Assembly: GCF_013839445.1 (NCBI RefSeq)
Contig: NZ_JACDIT010000007.1
Location: forward strand, 1 to 64,000
From: Chthonobacter albigriseus
Lineage (GTDB): Bacteria > Pseudomonadota > Alphaproteobacteria > Rhizobiales > Pleomorphomonadaceae
Length of the DNA stretch: 64,000 nt
Direction of reading: 5' to 3'
The notes below the pieces were generated by a model. The model saw only the letters and a list, made by a program, of their open reading frames with translations. It made no database searches and was not told the origin of the DNA. Below, piece by piece: positions 37,197 to 45,797 of this stretch (positions are counted from its first letter, which is position 1; each line of letters starts with the position of its first letter). A program made the translations under genes and the position numbers.

Positions 37197-38189
37197 ATGA
37201 AGAAGATCGTCGGAATCTCGTCGCTTGCTGTCGCCGTAGCCTTCGGCGCCGCCACGCTTGCGGGCGTCGCCGTCGCGCAGGAGAAACTGGACATCCCGAC
37301 CGTCGTGAAGATCTCCGGCATCCAGTGGTTCAACCGGATGGAGGAGGGCGTGAAGAAATACGCCGCCGAATCCGGACACAACGCCTTCCAGGTCGGACCG
37401 GCCAAGGCCGATGCCCAGCTGCAGGTCCAGATCCTGGAGGACATGATCGCCCAGAAGGTCGACGCCATCACCGTGGTTCCGTTCTCGCCGGAGGCGCTGG
37501 AGCCGGTTCTGCAGAAGGCACGCGACCAGGGCATCAAGGTCGTGGCGCACGAAGCCTCTTCGATTCAGAACGTTGACTACGACATCGAGGCCTTCAAGAA
37601 CGAGGACTTCGGCGCCCAGCTGATGGACCGCCTGGCGGCCTGCATGGGTGAAGAGGGCGAGTACGCCGTGTTCGTCGGCAGCCTCACCTCCAAGACCCAT
37701 AACCAGTGGGTCGATGGCGCGATCGCGCGCCAGAAGGAGGCCTATCCGAAGATGACGCTGGTCGGGTCCAAGAACGAGACCTACGACGACCAGCAGCAGG
37801 CCTATGCCAAGGCGCAGGAGGTGATGCGCGCCTTTCCGAACGTGAAGGGCTTCCAGGGCTCCGCGTCGACGGACGTCGCCGGCATCGGGCTCGCCATCGA
37901 GGAGCGCGGCCTTGAGGCTCAGACCTGCGTGGCCGGCACCAGCCTCCCGTCGATCGCCGGCCAGTACCTCGAGACCGACGCGGTGGATGCGATCGGCTTC
38001 TGGGATCCGGCCGACGCCGCGATCGTGATGAACAAGGTCGCTGCGACGCTGATCGAGGGCGGCAAGATCGAGGACGGCGCCAACCTCGGCGTTCCGGGCT
38101 ACGAAGCCATCAAGCTGGACGGCAAGGTGATCTACGGCGAAGCCTACAAGCTCGTCGACAAGACCAACATGAAGGACTTCCCCTTCTGA
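37197..38189 (+). CDS. Sugar ABC transporter binding protein (LsrB/RhaS type)
   Basis: Protein of 330 residues. Signal peptide [20 protein letters not shown] up to VAVAQ. The mature part is a type I periplasmic fold of the ribose/AI-2 group: [20 protein letters not shown], the [20 protein letters not shown] segment, and EGLGL-like [13 protein letters not shown]. It should bind a short sugar or polyol and feed the two-permease importer encoded just downstream. Ligand cannot be deduced. Confidence 0.88.
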   Translation: MKKIVGISSLAVAVAFGAATLAGVAVAQEKLDIPTVVKISGIQWFNRMEEGVKKYAAESGHNAFQVGPAKADAQLQVQILEDMIAQKVDAITVVPFSPEALEPVLQKARDQGIKVVAHEASSIQNVDYDIEAFKNEDFGAQLMDRLAACMGEEGEYAVFVGSLTSKTHNQWVDGAIARQKEAYPKMTLVGSKNETYDDQQQAYAKAQEVMRAFPNVKGFQGSASTDVAGIGLAIEERGLEAQTCVAGTSLPSIAGQYLETDAVDAIGFWDPADAAIVMNKVAATLIEGGKIEDGANLGVPGYEAIKLDGKVIYGEAYKLVDKTNMKDFPF

Positions 38190-38202
38190 TCGGGTCTCAC
38201 CC

Positions 38203-38234
38203 GGGCTCCCGGCGTGCTTTTGCGCCGGGAGCCC
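38203..38234 (+). repeat. Intercistronic 12-bp hairpin
   Basis: GGGCTCCCGGCG (38203-38214) and its exact complement (38223-38234) with an eight-base loop, between the binding-protein stop and the ATPase start. Such elements usually cause higher expression of the binding protein by protecting the upstream mRNA or partly ending transcription. Confidence 0.75.
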
Positions 38235-38255
38235 CCAATCTGCCGACGGTGCTCC

Positions 38256-39749
38256 ATGACCGATCTGCCCCTGGTGAAGCTCTCCGGGATCTCCAAGGCG
38301 TTCGCCGGCGTCCACGCGCTTGATGACGTGAGCCTTTCCGTGGGGCGGGGCGAGATCGTCTGCCTCGCCGGCGAGAACGGCAGCGGCAAGTCCACGCTGA
38401 TCAAGATCCTCGCCGGGGCGCAGGGCGCCGACAGCGGGACCATCGAGATCGACGGGCAGGCGCGCGGCTCGCTCCATCCGATCGAGGCCGTGCGAGCCGG
38501 CATCCAGGTGATTTACCAGGACTTCTCGCTGTTCCCGAACCTTTCCGTCGCCGAAAACATCGCCTTCAACGACCAGCTGGTGCACGGCCGCCGCCTCGTC
38601 GACAAGCGCCGCAACCGGCGGATCGCGCGCGAGGCGCTCGCCCGGATCGGTGTCGACATGGACCTCGACCGCGTGGTGGAGACGCTGCCGGTCGCCGACA
38701 AGCAGCTCGTCGCGATCAGCCGGGCGCTGCTCCACGATGCGCGGCTGATCGTGATGGACGAGCCCACGACTGCGCTCACGGAGCGCGAGGTGCGCGCACT
38801 GCTCCAGGTGATCCGCAAGCTGCAGAAGGACGGCGTCGCGGTGCTCTTCGTCAGCCACAAGCTGAAGGAGATCTTTGCCGTCTGCGAGAAGATCGTGGTG
38901 CTGCGGAACGGTCGGAAGGTCGCCGACGGGCCGGCGCGCGAGTTCGACCTTGCCTCGCTCACCTACCACATGACCGGCCGCCACGTGACGGCGGTGGAGC
39001 TGCCACCGGCGCCCGGCGAGGGCAGCGCGGAGCTCCTGCGCGTGGAAGACCTCGGCCGCGGCAGCCAGTTCGACGGGGTCAGCTTCAGCCTCCGCGCGGG
39101 CGAGGTGCTCGGCATCACGGGGCTGCTCGGCTCCGGCCGGACGGATCTCGCAAAGGCGCTGTTCGGGCTCGCGCCCGCCGATCGGGGGCGGATCGTCGTC
39201 GGGGGTCGTCCCGTTGCGATCACCAGCGTCAAGGACGCGATCGGCCTCGGCATAGGCTATGTGCCGGAGGACCGACTGACCGAAGGGCTTTTCCTGCCAC
39301 AGGCGATCGGCCGCAACGTCGCCGTCGGCATCCTCGACCGCTTCGCCGGCCGTTCCGGTGTCGTGGATCGGCCGCGGCTCTCGGATGCGGTGGAAGGATG
39401 GGTGCGCCGGCTGAAAGTGGCGACGCCATCGACGGCGCTGCCGGTGCAGAGCCTCTCCGGCGGCAACCAGCAGCGCGTCGTGCTCGCCCGCTGGCTGGCG
39501 ATCAACCCGCGGATTCTCATCCTCAACGGGCCTACGGTAGGAGTCGACGTCGGTTCCAAGGCCGACATTCACGCCATCATCGCCGACCTCGCGCGCGAAG
39601 GGCTCGGGGTGATCGTGATCTCCGACGACCTGCCGGAGGTGCTTGCCGCCTGCCACCGCATCCTGGTGATGCGGGAGGGGCGGATCATCGAGGAGGTCGG
39701 GCGGGACTCCGCGGACGAGGACACGCTCGCCCACCGCCTGGCGAGCTGA
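38256..39749 (+). CDS. Sugar ABC transporter ATPase, two NBDs (RbsA-like)
   Basis: Protein of 497 residues holding two nucleotide-binding domains. NBD1: Walker A GENGSGKSTL, Walker B RLIVMDEPTTAL. NBD2: Walker A-like LLGSGRTDLAKALFG, signature LSGGNQQRVVLARWL, and a Walker B that reads LILNGPTVGVDVG, in which the usual Asp-Glu is Asn-Gly. The second site is therefore probably non-hydrolytic, and transport is driven by one site. Belongs to the operon 36232-43469. Confidence 0.93.
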   Translation: MTDLPLVKLSGISKAFAGVHALDDVSLSVGRGEIVCLAGENGSGKSTLIKILAGAQGADSGTIEIDGQARGSLHPIEAVRAGIQVIYQDFSLFPNLSVAENIAFNDQLVHGRRLVDKRRNRRIAREALARIGVDMDLDRVVETLPVADKQLVAISRALLHDARLIVMDEPTTALTEREVRALLQVIRKLQKDGVAVLFVSHKLKEIFAVCEKIVVLRNGRKVADGPAREFDLASLTYHMTGRHVTAVELPPAPGEGSAELLRVEDLGRGSQFDGVSFSLRAGEVLGITGLLGSGRTDLAKALFGLAPADRGRIVVGGRPVAITSVKDAIGLGIGYVPEDRLTEGLFLPQAIGRNVAVGILDRFAGRSGVVDRPRLSDAVEGWVRRLKVATPSTALPVQSLSGGNQQRVVLARWLAINPRILILNGPTVGVDVGSKADIHAIIADLAREGLGVIVISDDLPEVLAACHRILVMREGRIIEEVGRDSADEDTLAHRLAS

Positions 39750-39764
39750 CGGGAGGCACGGACG

Positions 39765-40751
39765 ATGCGATCGCTGTTCTCCCGCAACGAAACCCTGGTG
39801 GCGCTGATCATCGTCGCCTTCTGCGTGGTGACCGCGATCGTGGAGCCGCGCTTCCTGACGATCACCACGATCACGGATCTCCTGCGCAACGGCATCGTGA
39901 TCGGCATCTTCGCCATCGCGGCGATGCTGGTGCTCGTTTCCGGCGGCATCGACGTCTCGTTCACGGCGATCGCGGCCTTCAGCATGTACTCGGCGACGAA
40001 GCTGATGATCGCGCTCGGGGTCGGGGACCAGATCATCGTCGCCTTCCTTGTTGCAGCCGCGATCGGGCTGACGCTCGGGCTGATCAACGCGGTCTTCATC
40101 GGTACCCTCAAGCTGCCGACGCTGATCGTCACGCTCGGCACGCTCACCGCCTTCCGTGGGTTCCTGCTCACGTTCGTCGGCAGCCAGCTGATCACCAACG
40201 TGCCGCCAGGCATGCGCGACTTCGCCCGCAGCATGATCTTCCGCGGCGAGACGCCCGGCGGATCGTTCGTGGCGGTGCCGACCGCGACGCTGTTCCTCGT
40301 CGGTGCGGTGGTGCTGACGTGGTTCATCCTGAACCGGACGGTGCTCGGGCGCAGCATCGTTGCGATGGGCGGTTCGCGGGAATCGGCGGCGCGCGTCGGG
40401 ATCAACGTCACGGCGATGCAGTATTTCGTCTACGGCTACGTCGGCGTGCTGTCTGGGCTCGCCGGCATCGTTCACGCCTCGCTCGCTCGGGTCGCGAACC
40501 CCTTCGACCTGGTGGGCCTGGAGCTCCAGGTGATCGCGGCCGTGGTGCTCGGTGGGGCGCGGCTGACCGGAGGCCACGGCACCATCACGGGCACGCTGCT
40601 CGGCGTGACGCTGATCGTGCTCATCAACAACAGCCTGATCATGCTCGGCATTCCGTCCACCTGGCAGAACGTGGTGATCGGCTTCCTCATCCTGCTCGGC
40701 ACCGGTATGCCCGCCTGGCAGGCGCGGCGCCGCGCGGCGGCATCGGCCTGA
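39765..40751 (+). CDS. Sugar ABC transporter permease 1 (RbsC-like)
   Basis: Protein of 328 residues with about eight to ten helices. RbsC-type motifs: MLVLVSGGIDVSFTAIAAFS in the first half and the cytoplasmic coupling region VLGRSIVAMGGSRESAARVG with GINVTAMQYFVYGYVG. Starts 15 bases after the ATPase stop. Two different permease genes suggest a heterodimeric channel. Confidence 0.92.
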   Translation: MRSLFSRNETLVALIIVAFCVVTAIVEPRFLTITTITDLLRNGIVIGIFAIAAMLVLVSGGIDVSFTAIAAFSMYSATKLMIALGVGDQIIVAFLVAAAIGLTLGLINAVFIGTLKLPTLIVTLGTLTAFRGFLLTFVGSQLITNVPPGMRDFARSMIFRGETPGGSFVAVPTATLFLVGAVVLTWFILNRTVLGRSIVAMGGSRESAARVGINVTAMQYFVYGYVGVLSGLAGIVHASLARVANPFDLVGLELQVIAAVVLGGARLTGGHGTITGTLLGVTLIVLINNSLIMLGIPSTWQNVVIGFLILLGTGMPAWQARRRAAASA

Positions 40752-40771
40752 AAGCGGAGCGCACGCCACCC

Positions 40772-41830
40772 ATGCAGACGCCCAATCCCTCAACGACCGC
40801 AGATCCAACAGCGTCCCGCCTCGCATCGCCGTTCCGGGGCGATCCGACGATGGCGCGGCTACTTGCGATCACCATCGCCATCTTCGTGGTGATGAGCCTC
40901 CTGAAGCCCGGGCTGTTCTTCACCTGGGGCAACTTCAGCTCCATGGCTTTCCAGTTCCCGGAGTTCGCCATCCTGTCGCTTGCGATGATGATTGCCATGC
41001 TGACCGGCGGCATCGACCTTTCCGTGATCGGGCTCGCCAACCTCTCCGCGATCCTCGCCGCCTTCGTGCTCACCGCCTTCGGCCCGGACCTCGCCGCCGG
41101 CGGCTCCGCGTTCGGCGTGATCGCACTCGCCGTCGCGACGGCGCTGGCCATCGGTGCGATCGGCGGGCTCGTCAACGGGTTGATCATCGCGGTGATCGGC
41201 ATCCCGCCGATCCTGGCGACGCTCGGCACCGGCCTGATCTTCACCGGCATCGCCGTCGTGCTGACGGAGGGACAGGCGGTGCTCGGCTTTCCCGCCGCCT
41301 TCAGCGTGATCGGCAACGGCTCGATCTACGGGATCCCGGTGCCGCTGGTCATCTTCGCGGTGCTGGCAGTCGCGGTGGCGTTCCTGCTCAACCGCACGGC
41401 CTTCGGGCTGAAGCTCTACCTGATGGGCACCAACGCGCTCGCCTCGCGGTTCGCGGGCGTCGACAACACCGGGCTCACCGTCCGGGCCTATCTCCTCAGC
41501 GGCACGCTCGCCTCGATCGCCGGGGTGGTGCTGATGTCGCGCGCCAACTCGGCCAAGGCCGATTACGGCACGTCCTACCTGCTGCTCTCGATCCTGATCG
41601 CCGTGCTCGGGGGCATCAATCCCTACGGCGGGTTCGGCAAGGTCGGCGGCCTGGTGCTCGCCGTGCTGTCGCTGCAGTTCCTGTCCAGCGGCTTCAACAT
41701 GCTCCAGTTCAGCAACTTCGCGAAGGAGTTCATCTGGGGCGCGCTGCTGCTGCTGGTGATGGTGGTCAACGGACTTCAATTCGGCCGGACCCGTCCGCGG
41801 GCGGCCGCCAGGGAGGGAGGGAATCCATGA
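40772..41830 (+). CDS. Sugar ABC transporter permease 2 (RbsC-like)
   Basis: Protein of 352 residues, a second RbsC-type permease: [20 protein letters not shown], the coupling segment [20 protein letters not shown], and the terminal [20 protein letters not shown]. Start at 40772 was chosen as first in-frame ATG after the previous gene; the N-terminal 30 residues are non-hydrophobic. Its stop overlaps the start of dhaK by four bases. Confidence 0.92.
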   Translation: MQTPNPSTTADPTASRLASPFRGDPTMARLLAITIAIFVVMSLLKPGLFFTWGNFSSMAFQFPEFAILSLAMMIAMLTGGIDLSVIGLANLSAILAAFVLTAFGPDLAAGGSAFGVIALAVATALAIGAIGGLVNGLIIAVIGIPPILATLGTGLIFTGIAVVLTEGQAVLGFPAAFSVIGNGSIYGIPVPLVIFAVLAVAVAFLLNRTAFGLKLYLMGTNALASRFAGVDNTGLTVRAYLLSGTLASIAGVVLMSRANSAKADYGTSYLLLSILIAVLGGINPYGGFGKVGGLVLAVLSLQFLSSGFNMLQFSNFAKEFIWGALLLLVMVVNGLQFGRTRPRAAAREGGNP

Positions 41831-42825
41831 AGAAGATCCTGAACAAGGCCGAGAACTTCGTTCCGGAGATGCTCGACGGGCTCCTCAAGGCGCACCCCGA
41901 TCAGCTCGCCCATGCCGGGGAACTGCACGCGATCGTGCGCGCCGACGCACCGGTCCAGGGGAAGGTGGCGCTCGCCACCGGCGGCGGCTCGGGCCATCTG
42001 CCGGTGTTCCTCGGCTATGTCGGAAAGGGCCTGCTCGACGGCTGCGCCGTCGGCGACGTGTTCTCCTCGCCCTCGGCGGAGCAGATGCTGGCCGTCACGC
42101 GGCGGATCAGCGGGGGCAAGGGCGTCGTCTACATCTACGGCAACTACGGCGGCGACGTGATGAACTTCGACATGGCGGCCGAGATGGCCGAGATGGACGA
42201 CATCCCCGTCCGCACCGTGCTGGTGCGCGACGACGTCGCGTCTGCGCCGCCGGCCGAGTGGGAGCGCCGCCGCGGTGTCGCGGGCATGGTGTTCGCCTTC
42301 AAGGTGGCGGGCGCGCTTGCCGAGAAGGGCGGCTCGCTCGACGAGGTTGCCGCGATCGCGGAGAAGACGCTCGCCAATCTCCGCACCATGGGCGTCGCGC
42401 TGTCGCCCTGCACGGTTCCGCTCGCCGGCCGGCCGACCTTCACCATCGGCGACAACGAGATGGAAATCGGCATGGGTATCCACGGCGAGCCCGGCATGAA
42501 GCGCGAGACGCTGCAGACCGCCGACGAGATTGCCACGCGCATGCTGACGGCAATCCTGGACGATCTGAAGCCCGCCGCCGGCGATCGGGTGGCGGTCATG
42601 GTCAACGGTCTCGGCGCTACGCCGCCGGAGGAACTCTACATCCTCTACCGTACCGTCCACGACCTGCTCGCCGAGAGGAACATCCGCGTGCATCGGGCCT
42701 ATGTCGGGGAGTACGCGACCAGCATGGAGATGGCTGGCGCGTCCTTCACGATCCTGCGGCTCGACGACGAATTGGCCGACCTCCTCGACGCGCCCGCGCG
42801 CTCGCCGTTCTTCGTGCAGGTTTGA
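41827..42825 (+). CDS. dhaK: DhaK-like sugar kinase, substrate-binding subunit
   Basis: Protein of 332 residues of the dihydroxyacetone kinase K-domain type. It begins with [13 protein letters not shown], contains [34 protein letters not shown], and the substrate-binding His in [13 protein letters not shown]. The K subunit forms a hemiaminal with the ketone. Paired with an L-type subunit next door and a sugar importer, it probably phosphorylates a ketose such as an erythrulose or apulose, as shown for related DhaKL-type kinases, rather than dihydroxyacetone. Specificity is inference. Confidence 0.85.
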   Translation: MKKILNKAENFVPEMLDGLLKAHPDQLAHAGELHAIVRADAPVQGKVALATGGGSGHLPVFLGYVGKGLLDGCAVGDVFSSPSAEQMLAVTRRISGGKGVVYIYGNYGGDVMNFDMAAEMAEMDDIPVRTVLVRDDVASAPPAEWERRRGVAGMVFAFKVAGALAEKGGSLDEVAAIAEKTLANLRTMGVALSPCTVPLAGRPTFTIGDNEMEIGMGIHGEPGMKRETLQTADEIATRMLTAILDDLKPAAGDRVAVMVNGLGATPPEELYILYRTVHDLLAERNIRVHRAYVGEYATSMEMAGASFTILRLDDELADLLDAPARSPFFVQV

Positions 42826-42827
42826 CC

Positions 42828-43469
42828 ATGAGCGAGATCGATGCAGCCGCCGTTGCAGCGGCGATGCGGCGGGTCGGGGCGGCGCTGGAAGCCGCGCGAG
42901 ACCGGCTGACCGAACTGGACCAGGCCGTCGGGGACGGCGACCTCGGCATCACGGCCGGCAAGGCGGGGCAGGCGATCGCCGCGCATGCCGACGGGGATCC
43001 GGGCGAAGACCTCGGCAAGTTCGTCGCGCAGGGCGGCATGGCGGTCAACCGTGTCGCCTCTTCGACCATGGGCACGTTGCTCGCCACGGCGCTGATGCGC
43101 GCGGGCAAGGCGGCGAGCGGCAAGGCGACGCTGACCAGCGCCGACCTTGTCGCGATGCTGCTCGCCGCCGACCAGGGCATCCAGGAACGCGGCAAGGCGA
43201 AGCCGGGCGACAAGACCGTCGTCGACGCGTTGCATCCGGCGGCGCTGGCCTTCGAGGCGGCGATCGGGGAGGGCGCTTCGCTTGCCGATGCCGGGCAGCG
43301 GATGCTCGAGGCGGCACGCCAGGGGCTCGACGCCGTCACGCCGCTCCGGAACAGGATCGGTCGCGCCGGCTGGGTCGGAGAACGGACCGAAGGCGCGGTC
43401 GATCCCGGCTGTGCGGCAATGGTTGTGATCCTGGAAGCTCTGTCGAGGTCGGACCGGGCGAGCCCTTAG
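42828..43469 (+). CDS. dhaL: DhaL-like kinase, nucleotide-binding subunit
   Basis: Protein of 213 residues, all-helical DhaL type. The phosphate/Mg site reads [16 protein letters not shown], keeping the three Asp but with Leu where many DhaL have His. Later motifs are [20 protein letters not shown] and [17 protein letters not shown], then [16 protein letters not shown]. It should use ATP directly with DhaK, as no DhaM or PTS gene is present. Its 3' end overlaps the convergent sulfotransferase gene by four bases. Confidence 0.87.
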   Translation: MSEIDAAAVAAAMRRVGAALEAARDRLTELDQAVGDGDLGITAGKAGQAIAAHADGDPGEDLGKFVAQGGMAVNRVASSTMGTLLATALMRAGKAASGKATLTSADLVAMLLAADQGIQERGKAKPGDKTVVDALHPAALAFEAAIGEGASLADAGQRMLEAARQGLDAVTPLRNRIGRAGWVGERTEGAVDPGCAAMVVILEALSRSDRASP

Positions 43470-44449
43470 GCCTCACACGGCTCGTAGAACCTCGCGCAGA
43501 CCGTTTCGGTACCCCGGTCGATCCTGTCGATCTGTTCGTTCGTCAGCCGCTTCTTCCAGTTGTCGAGGTTCTTCCGGCTGTCCAGGCGCACGCCGAAACC
43601 GTCCTGATCGCTTGGATTGTGGGAACCGCTCACCTGCTCGACGAACCGGGCCTGCTTCGGACCGAAGTGGAGGTCCACAGCCTTGAAGAGGGCCCTGAAG
43701 CCGCTCACCGGATCCCGCGACAGGTCCTCATGCCGCGCGAAAACCCAGTCGGGGTGCTTCTCCCGGTAGACATCCGCGCGGTGGTAAATGCAGTTCCACA
43801 ACAGAATTCCCTGGTCGACGATGTCAGGTTGTCGTCTCGCGTAGGCTGCGATTTGCTCCCGGAAGGGTGCGAGAGTTTCCATCAACTTCGGTTGTGACGA
43901 GAGATTGGTGAAGTCGAAGTTCCAACCCTTGACGAGCAAGCTCGACACGAAGGCGCGGGGATGCCTGATCATCACCACGGGTCGCATGCCGAAATGGGCG
44001 GCGAGCCATTCGGCGGAGAAGAAGGCCAGCGGGTCCTTGTAGATCACGCGGCTGGAGCGCCGAAGAACGTACTTGGATCTCCGGAGAGCATACTTGGCGA
44101 GAGGCTTCAGCCCCGGACGGAGAAGCACCGCTTCCTGCCAGTAGGGGTAATCCTTGATCGTCGAGGCGATACTGGCGCGGTAGGCCGGATCGGAGTCCTC
44201 GTGGAGATAGAGGTACCAGTGACGCGGGTCGAAGTTTCGCTGCTCGTTCCTCAAATGGATGTTGAACGGCTCGAACACCAGTCTCGTGGCTGGCGCGGAA
44301 CTCAGCACGGAGCCGACCCAGGTCGTACCGGATCTATGCGACCCCGTGACCAGGACAGGGCCTCTTCGGTCTCTCAGCCCGATCATTTTTCGGGCCTCGT
44401 CGGCAAACAACGCTTTCTTGTCATGCAGCGGCTTCCAAGCCGCGCGCAT
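43466..44449 (-). CDS. Sulfotransferase family protein
   Basis: Protein of 327 residues. The PAPS-binding 5'-phosphosulfate loop is [20 protein letters not shown] near residue 35 and the 3'-phosphate segment is [20 protein letters not shown] near residue 158. This is the bacterial Sulfotransfer_1/3 pattern with a soluble fold. It moves a sulfo group from PAPS to an acceptor, often a glycan or lipid; acceptor unknown. It is a single gene with no PAPS synthesis genes nearby. Convergent with dhaL. Confidence 0.85.
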   Translation of the reverse strand: MRAAWKPLHDKKALFADEARKMIGLRDRRGPVLVTGSHRSGTTWVGSVLSSAPATRLVFEPFNIHLRNEQRNFDPRHWYLYLHEDSDPAYRASIASTIKDYPYWQEAVLLRPGLKPLAKYALRRSKYVLRRSSRVIYKDPLAFFSAEWLAAHFGMRPVVMIRHPRAFVSSLLVKGWNFDFTNLSSQPKLMETLAPFREQIAAYARRQPDIVDQGILLWNCIYHRADVYREKHPDWVFARHEDLSRDPVSGFRALFKAVDLHFGPKQARFVEQVSGSHNPSDQDGFGVRLDSRKNLDNWKKRLTNEQIDRIDRGTETVCARFYEPCEA

Positions 44450-44911
44450 ACGCTTTCGGAGGGGCGAAATCCGGCCCTAAACCAAGCAAAACGAACGGAC
44501 TGTCTGCTCAAAACGAAGGGTTGAATGCACCCGGCTCTTTCGATCGTCTCGACGCACGTGCCTATGACCATAGTATCCTCATGCACGAGTCCGCCGCTCC
44601 GTTCCCGCTGGATGCGAGCGGACGGACCTGAAAATGCTCCAATGACGAACGGGCTCCGGCCGCGAAGGTTGCCCGCCTCAGACGTTGAACGCGCAGTCCC
44701 GACACCGCTGCCGCAAAAATGAGCGGTTCATGGCGTCGGTACGGTTGTCCGGCGGATTGGCGGCCGGAATAGCCACCCGGCTCTGCCCCGGGCTCCATGC
44801 GATTAGGTAAAGATACATATTCGCATGCTAAACGGCAACAGTTGGGCGACGACATCGTGCCGGTCGCTTGCCAACCTCCCGGATCGGATGTCCGGCCGCT
44901 GCCTCAGCCGG
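44450..44911. other. Intergenic, no feature seen
   Basis: About 460 bases upstream of the sulfotransferase, with slightly lower GC near 44805-44850. Probably holds its promoter. No credible ORF, repeat or RNA found. Confidence 0.5.
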
Positions 44912-45253
44912 TTATCGAGTCCACGTCCCGACGGGTTCGCCGTCATGGAAGATCGTGGCGACTCGCCCGTCGATCTCCGCGACGAAGCACTTCTCCGCCT
45001 GTTCCTCCCAGCGAAGGCAGAACGCCTCGGCGCGCACTGCCCAGCGGCCTTTCCACGCCTTGTCCGGCGCCGAAAGCAGCGCGGTCCCGTCGGGCAGCAG
45101 GATGAAGGTCGCGACCAGGCCGGAGAAGGTCTTCGCCTGGAACGGCTTGCCGTTGGCGAAGGCGCTGACGAGTTCGGCGACCGCCGGTTCCTGGGCTGCG
45201 GCCGCGGTGACCATCGTCGTCAAGACGACCAGCAGACTTGCCAGCTTGCCCAT
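44912..45253 (-). CDS. Small secreted protein
   Basis: Protein of 113 residues from the ATG at 45253 (AGGAG site). Signal peptide MGKLASLLVVLTTMVTAAAA followed by QEP. The mature 92 residues (AELVSAFANGKPFQAKTFSG, FILLPDGTALLSAPDKAWKG, CLRWEEQAEKCFVAEIDGR) look like a compact beta-rich domain with two Cys that could form a disulfide. No named family recognised. Periplasmic. Confidence 0.65.
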   Translation of the reverse strand: MGKLASLLVVLTTMVTAAAAQEPAVAELVSAFANGKPFQAKTFSGLVATFILLPDGTALLSAPDKAWKGRWAVRAEAFCLRWEEQAEKCFVAEIDGRVATIFHDGEPVGTWTR

Positions 45254-45447
45254 CGCGCTCCTCGCCGCCGGATTCGACGAGCTTAGCGAGAGGCGTGGAG
45301 TCGGGGCTAGGGACATATTCCCTATTCTGCAAACTTCGTATCGGAAAGCAGCTGGAAGCCTGATTGCGGTTCGCCAGGACCGCCTGCCGCGCGTCCGGAA
45401 CCGGAGATGAACGAGGCAACGTCGCGCCGGCCGGGTGATGCCGCCGT

Positions 45448-45720
45448 CTAGTCGACCGCGTTCGGCGGCTGATCGCGGGAGAGCAGAGCGGTTCCCAGCC
45501 CTTCCACCTGGATGATCGACACCCCCGCCTCTTCGAAGGCGCGCAGAACCTGCGCTTCCGTGGCGCGATGGAGTTCATGCGCGCCGACTTCGAAATCCTT
45601 GATCGTGCTGCGGGAGACCTGGGCCCGTTCCGCGAGGTCGGCTTGCGACCAGTCCAGCAGGCCACGCGCGCCTCGACAGAATGCCGGTGTCAAACTGCGG
45701 TTTCTAACGTCTTGAACCAT
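45448..45720 (-). CDS. XRE-family regulator
   Basis: Protein of 90 residues. A helix-turn-helix occupies about residues 10-60: GARGLLDWSQADLAERAQVS then RSTIKDFEVGAHELHRATEA, the Cro/CI type. A short C-terminal strand segment follows (VSIIQVEGLG). It is divergent from the antiporter gene at 45798, and the 78-base gap contains a ten-base-arm palindrome, the probable binding site. The start at 45720 is preferred; four more residues are possible. Confidence 0.85.
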   Translation of the reverse strand: MVQDVRNRSLTPAFCRGARGLLDWSQADLAERAQVSRSTIKDFEVGAHELHRATEAQVLRAFEEAGVSIIQVEGLGTALLSRDQPPNAVD

Positions 45721-45731
45721 AGTGCATGTCA

Positions 45732-45762
45732 ACCATATTGGTTGGTATCACCCCAATATGGT
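45732..45762. promoter_or_regulatory. Palindromic operator between XRE and antiporter
   Basis: ACCATATTGG (45732-45741) and CCAATATGGT (45753-45762), perfect inverted repeat with an 11-base spacer, centred in the divergent promoter region. AT-rich in a GC-rich setting. It suits a dimeric XRE repressor controlling itself and the antiporter. Confidence 0.8.
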
Positions 45763-45797
45763 GCTTTCCAGCAAGAAATCCAGACCGAGGACAGCTC

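Noticed and set aside
37020-40826. Very long (1268-codon) minus-strand open frame
   Set aside because: Antisense to the ABC transporter genes, low-complexity Arg/Asp/His content, no recognisable domain.
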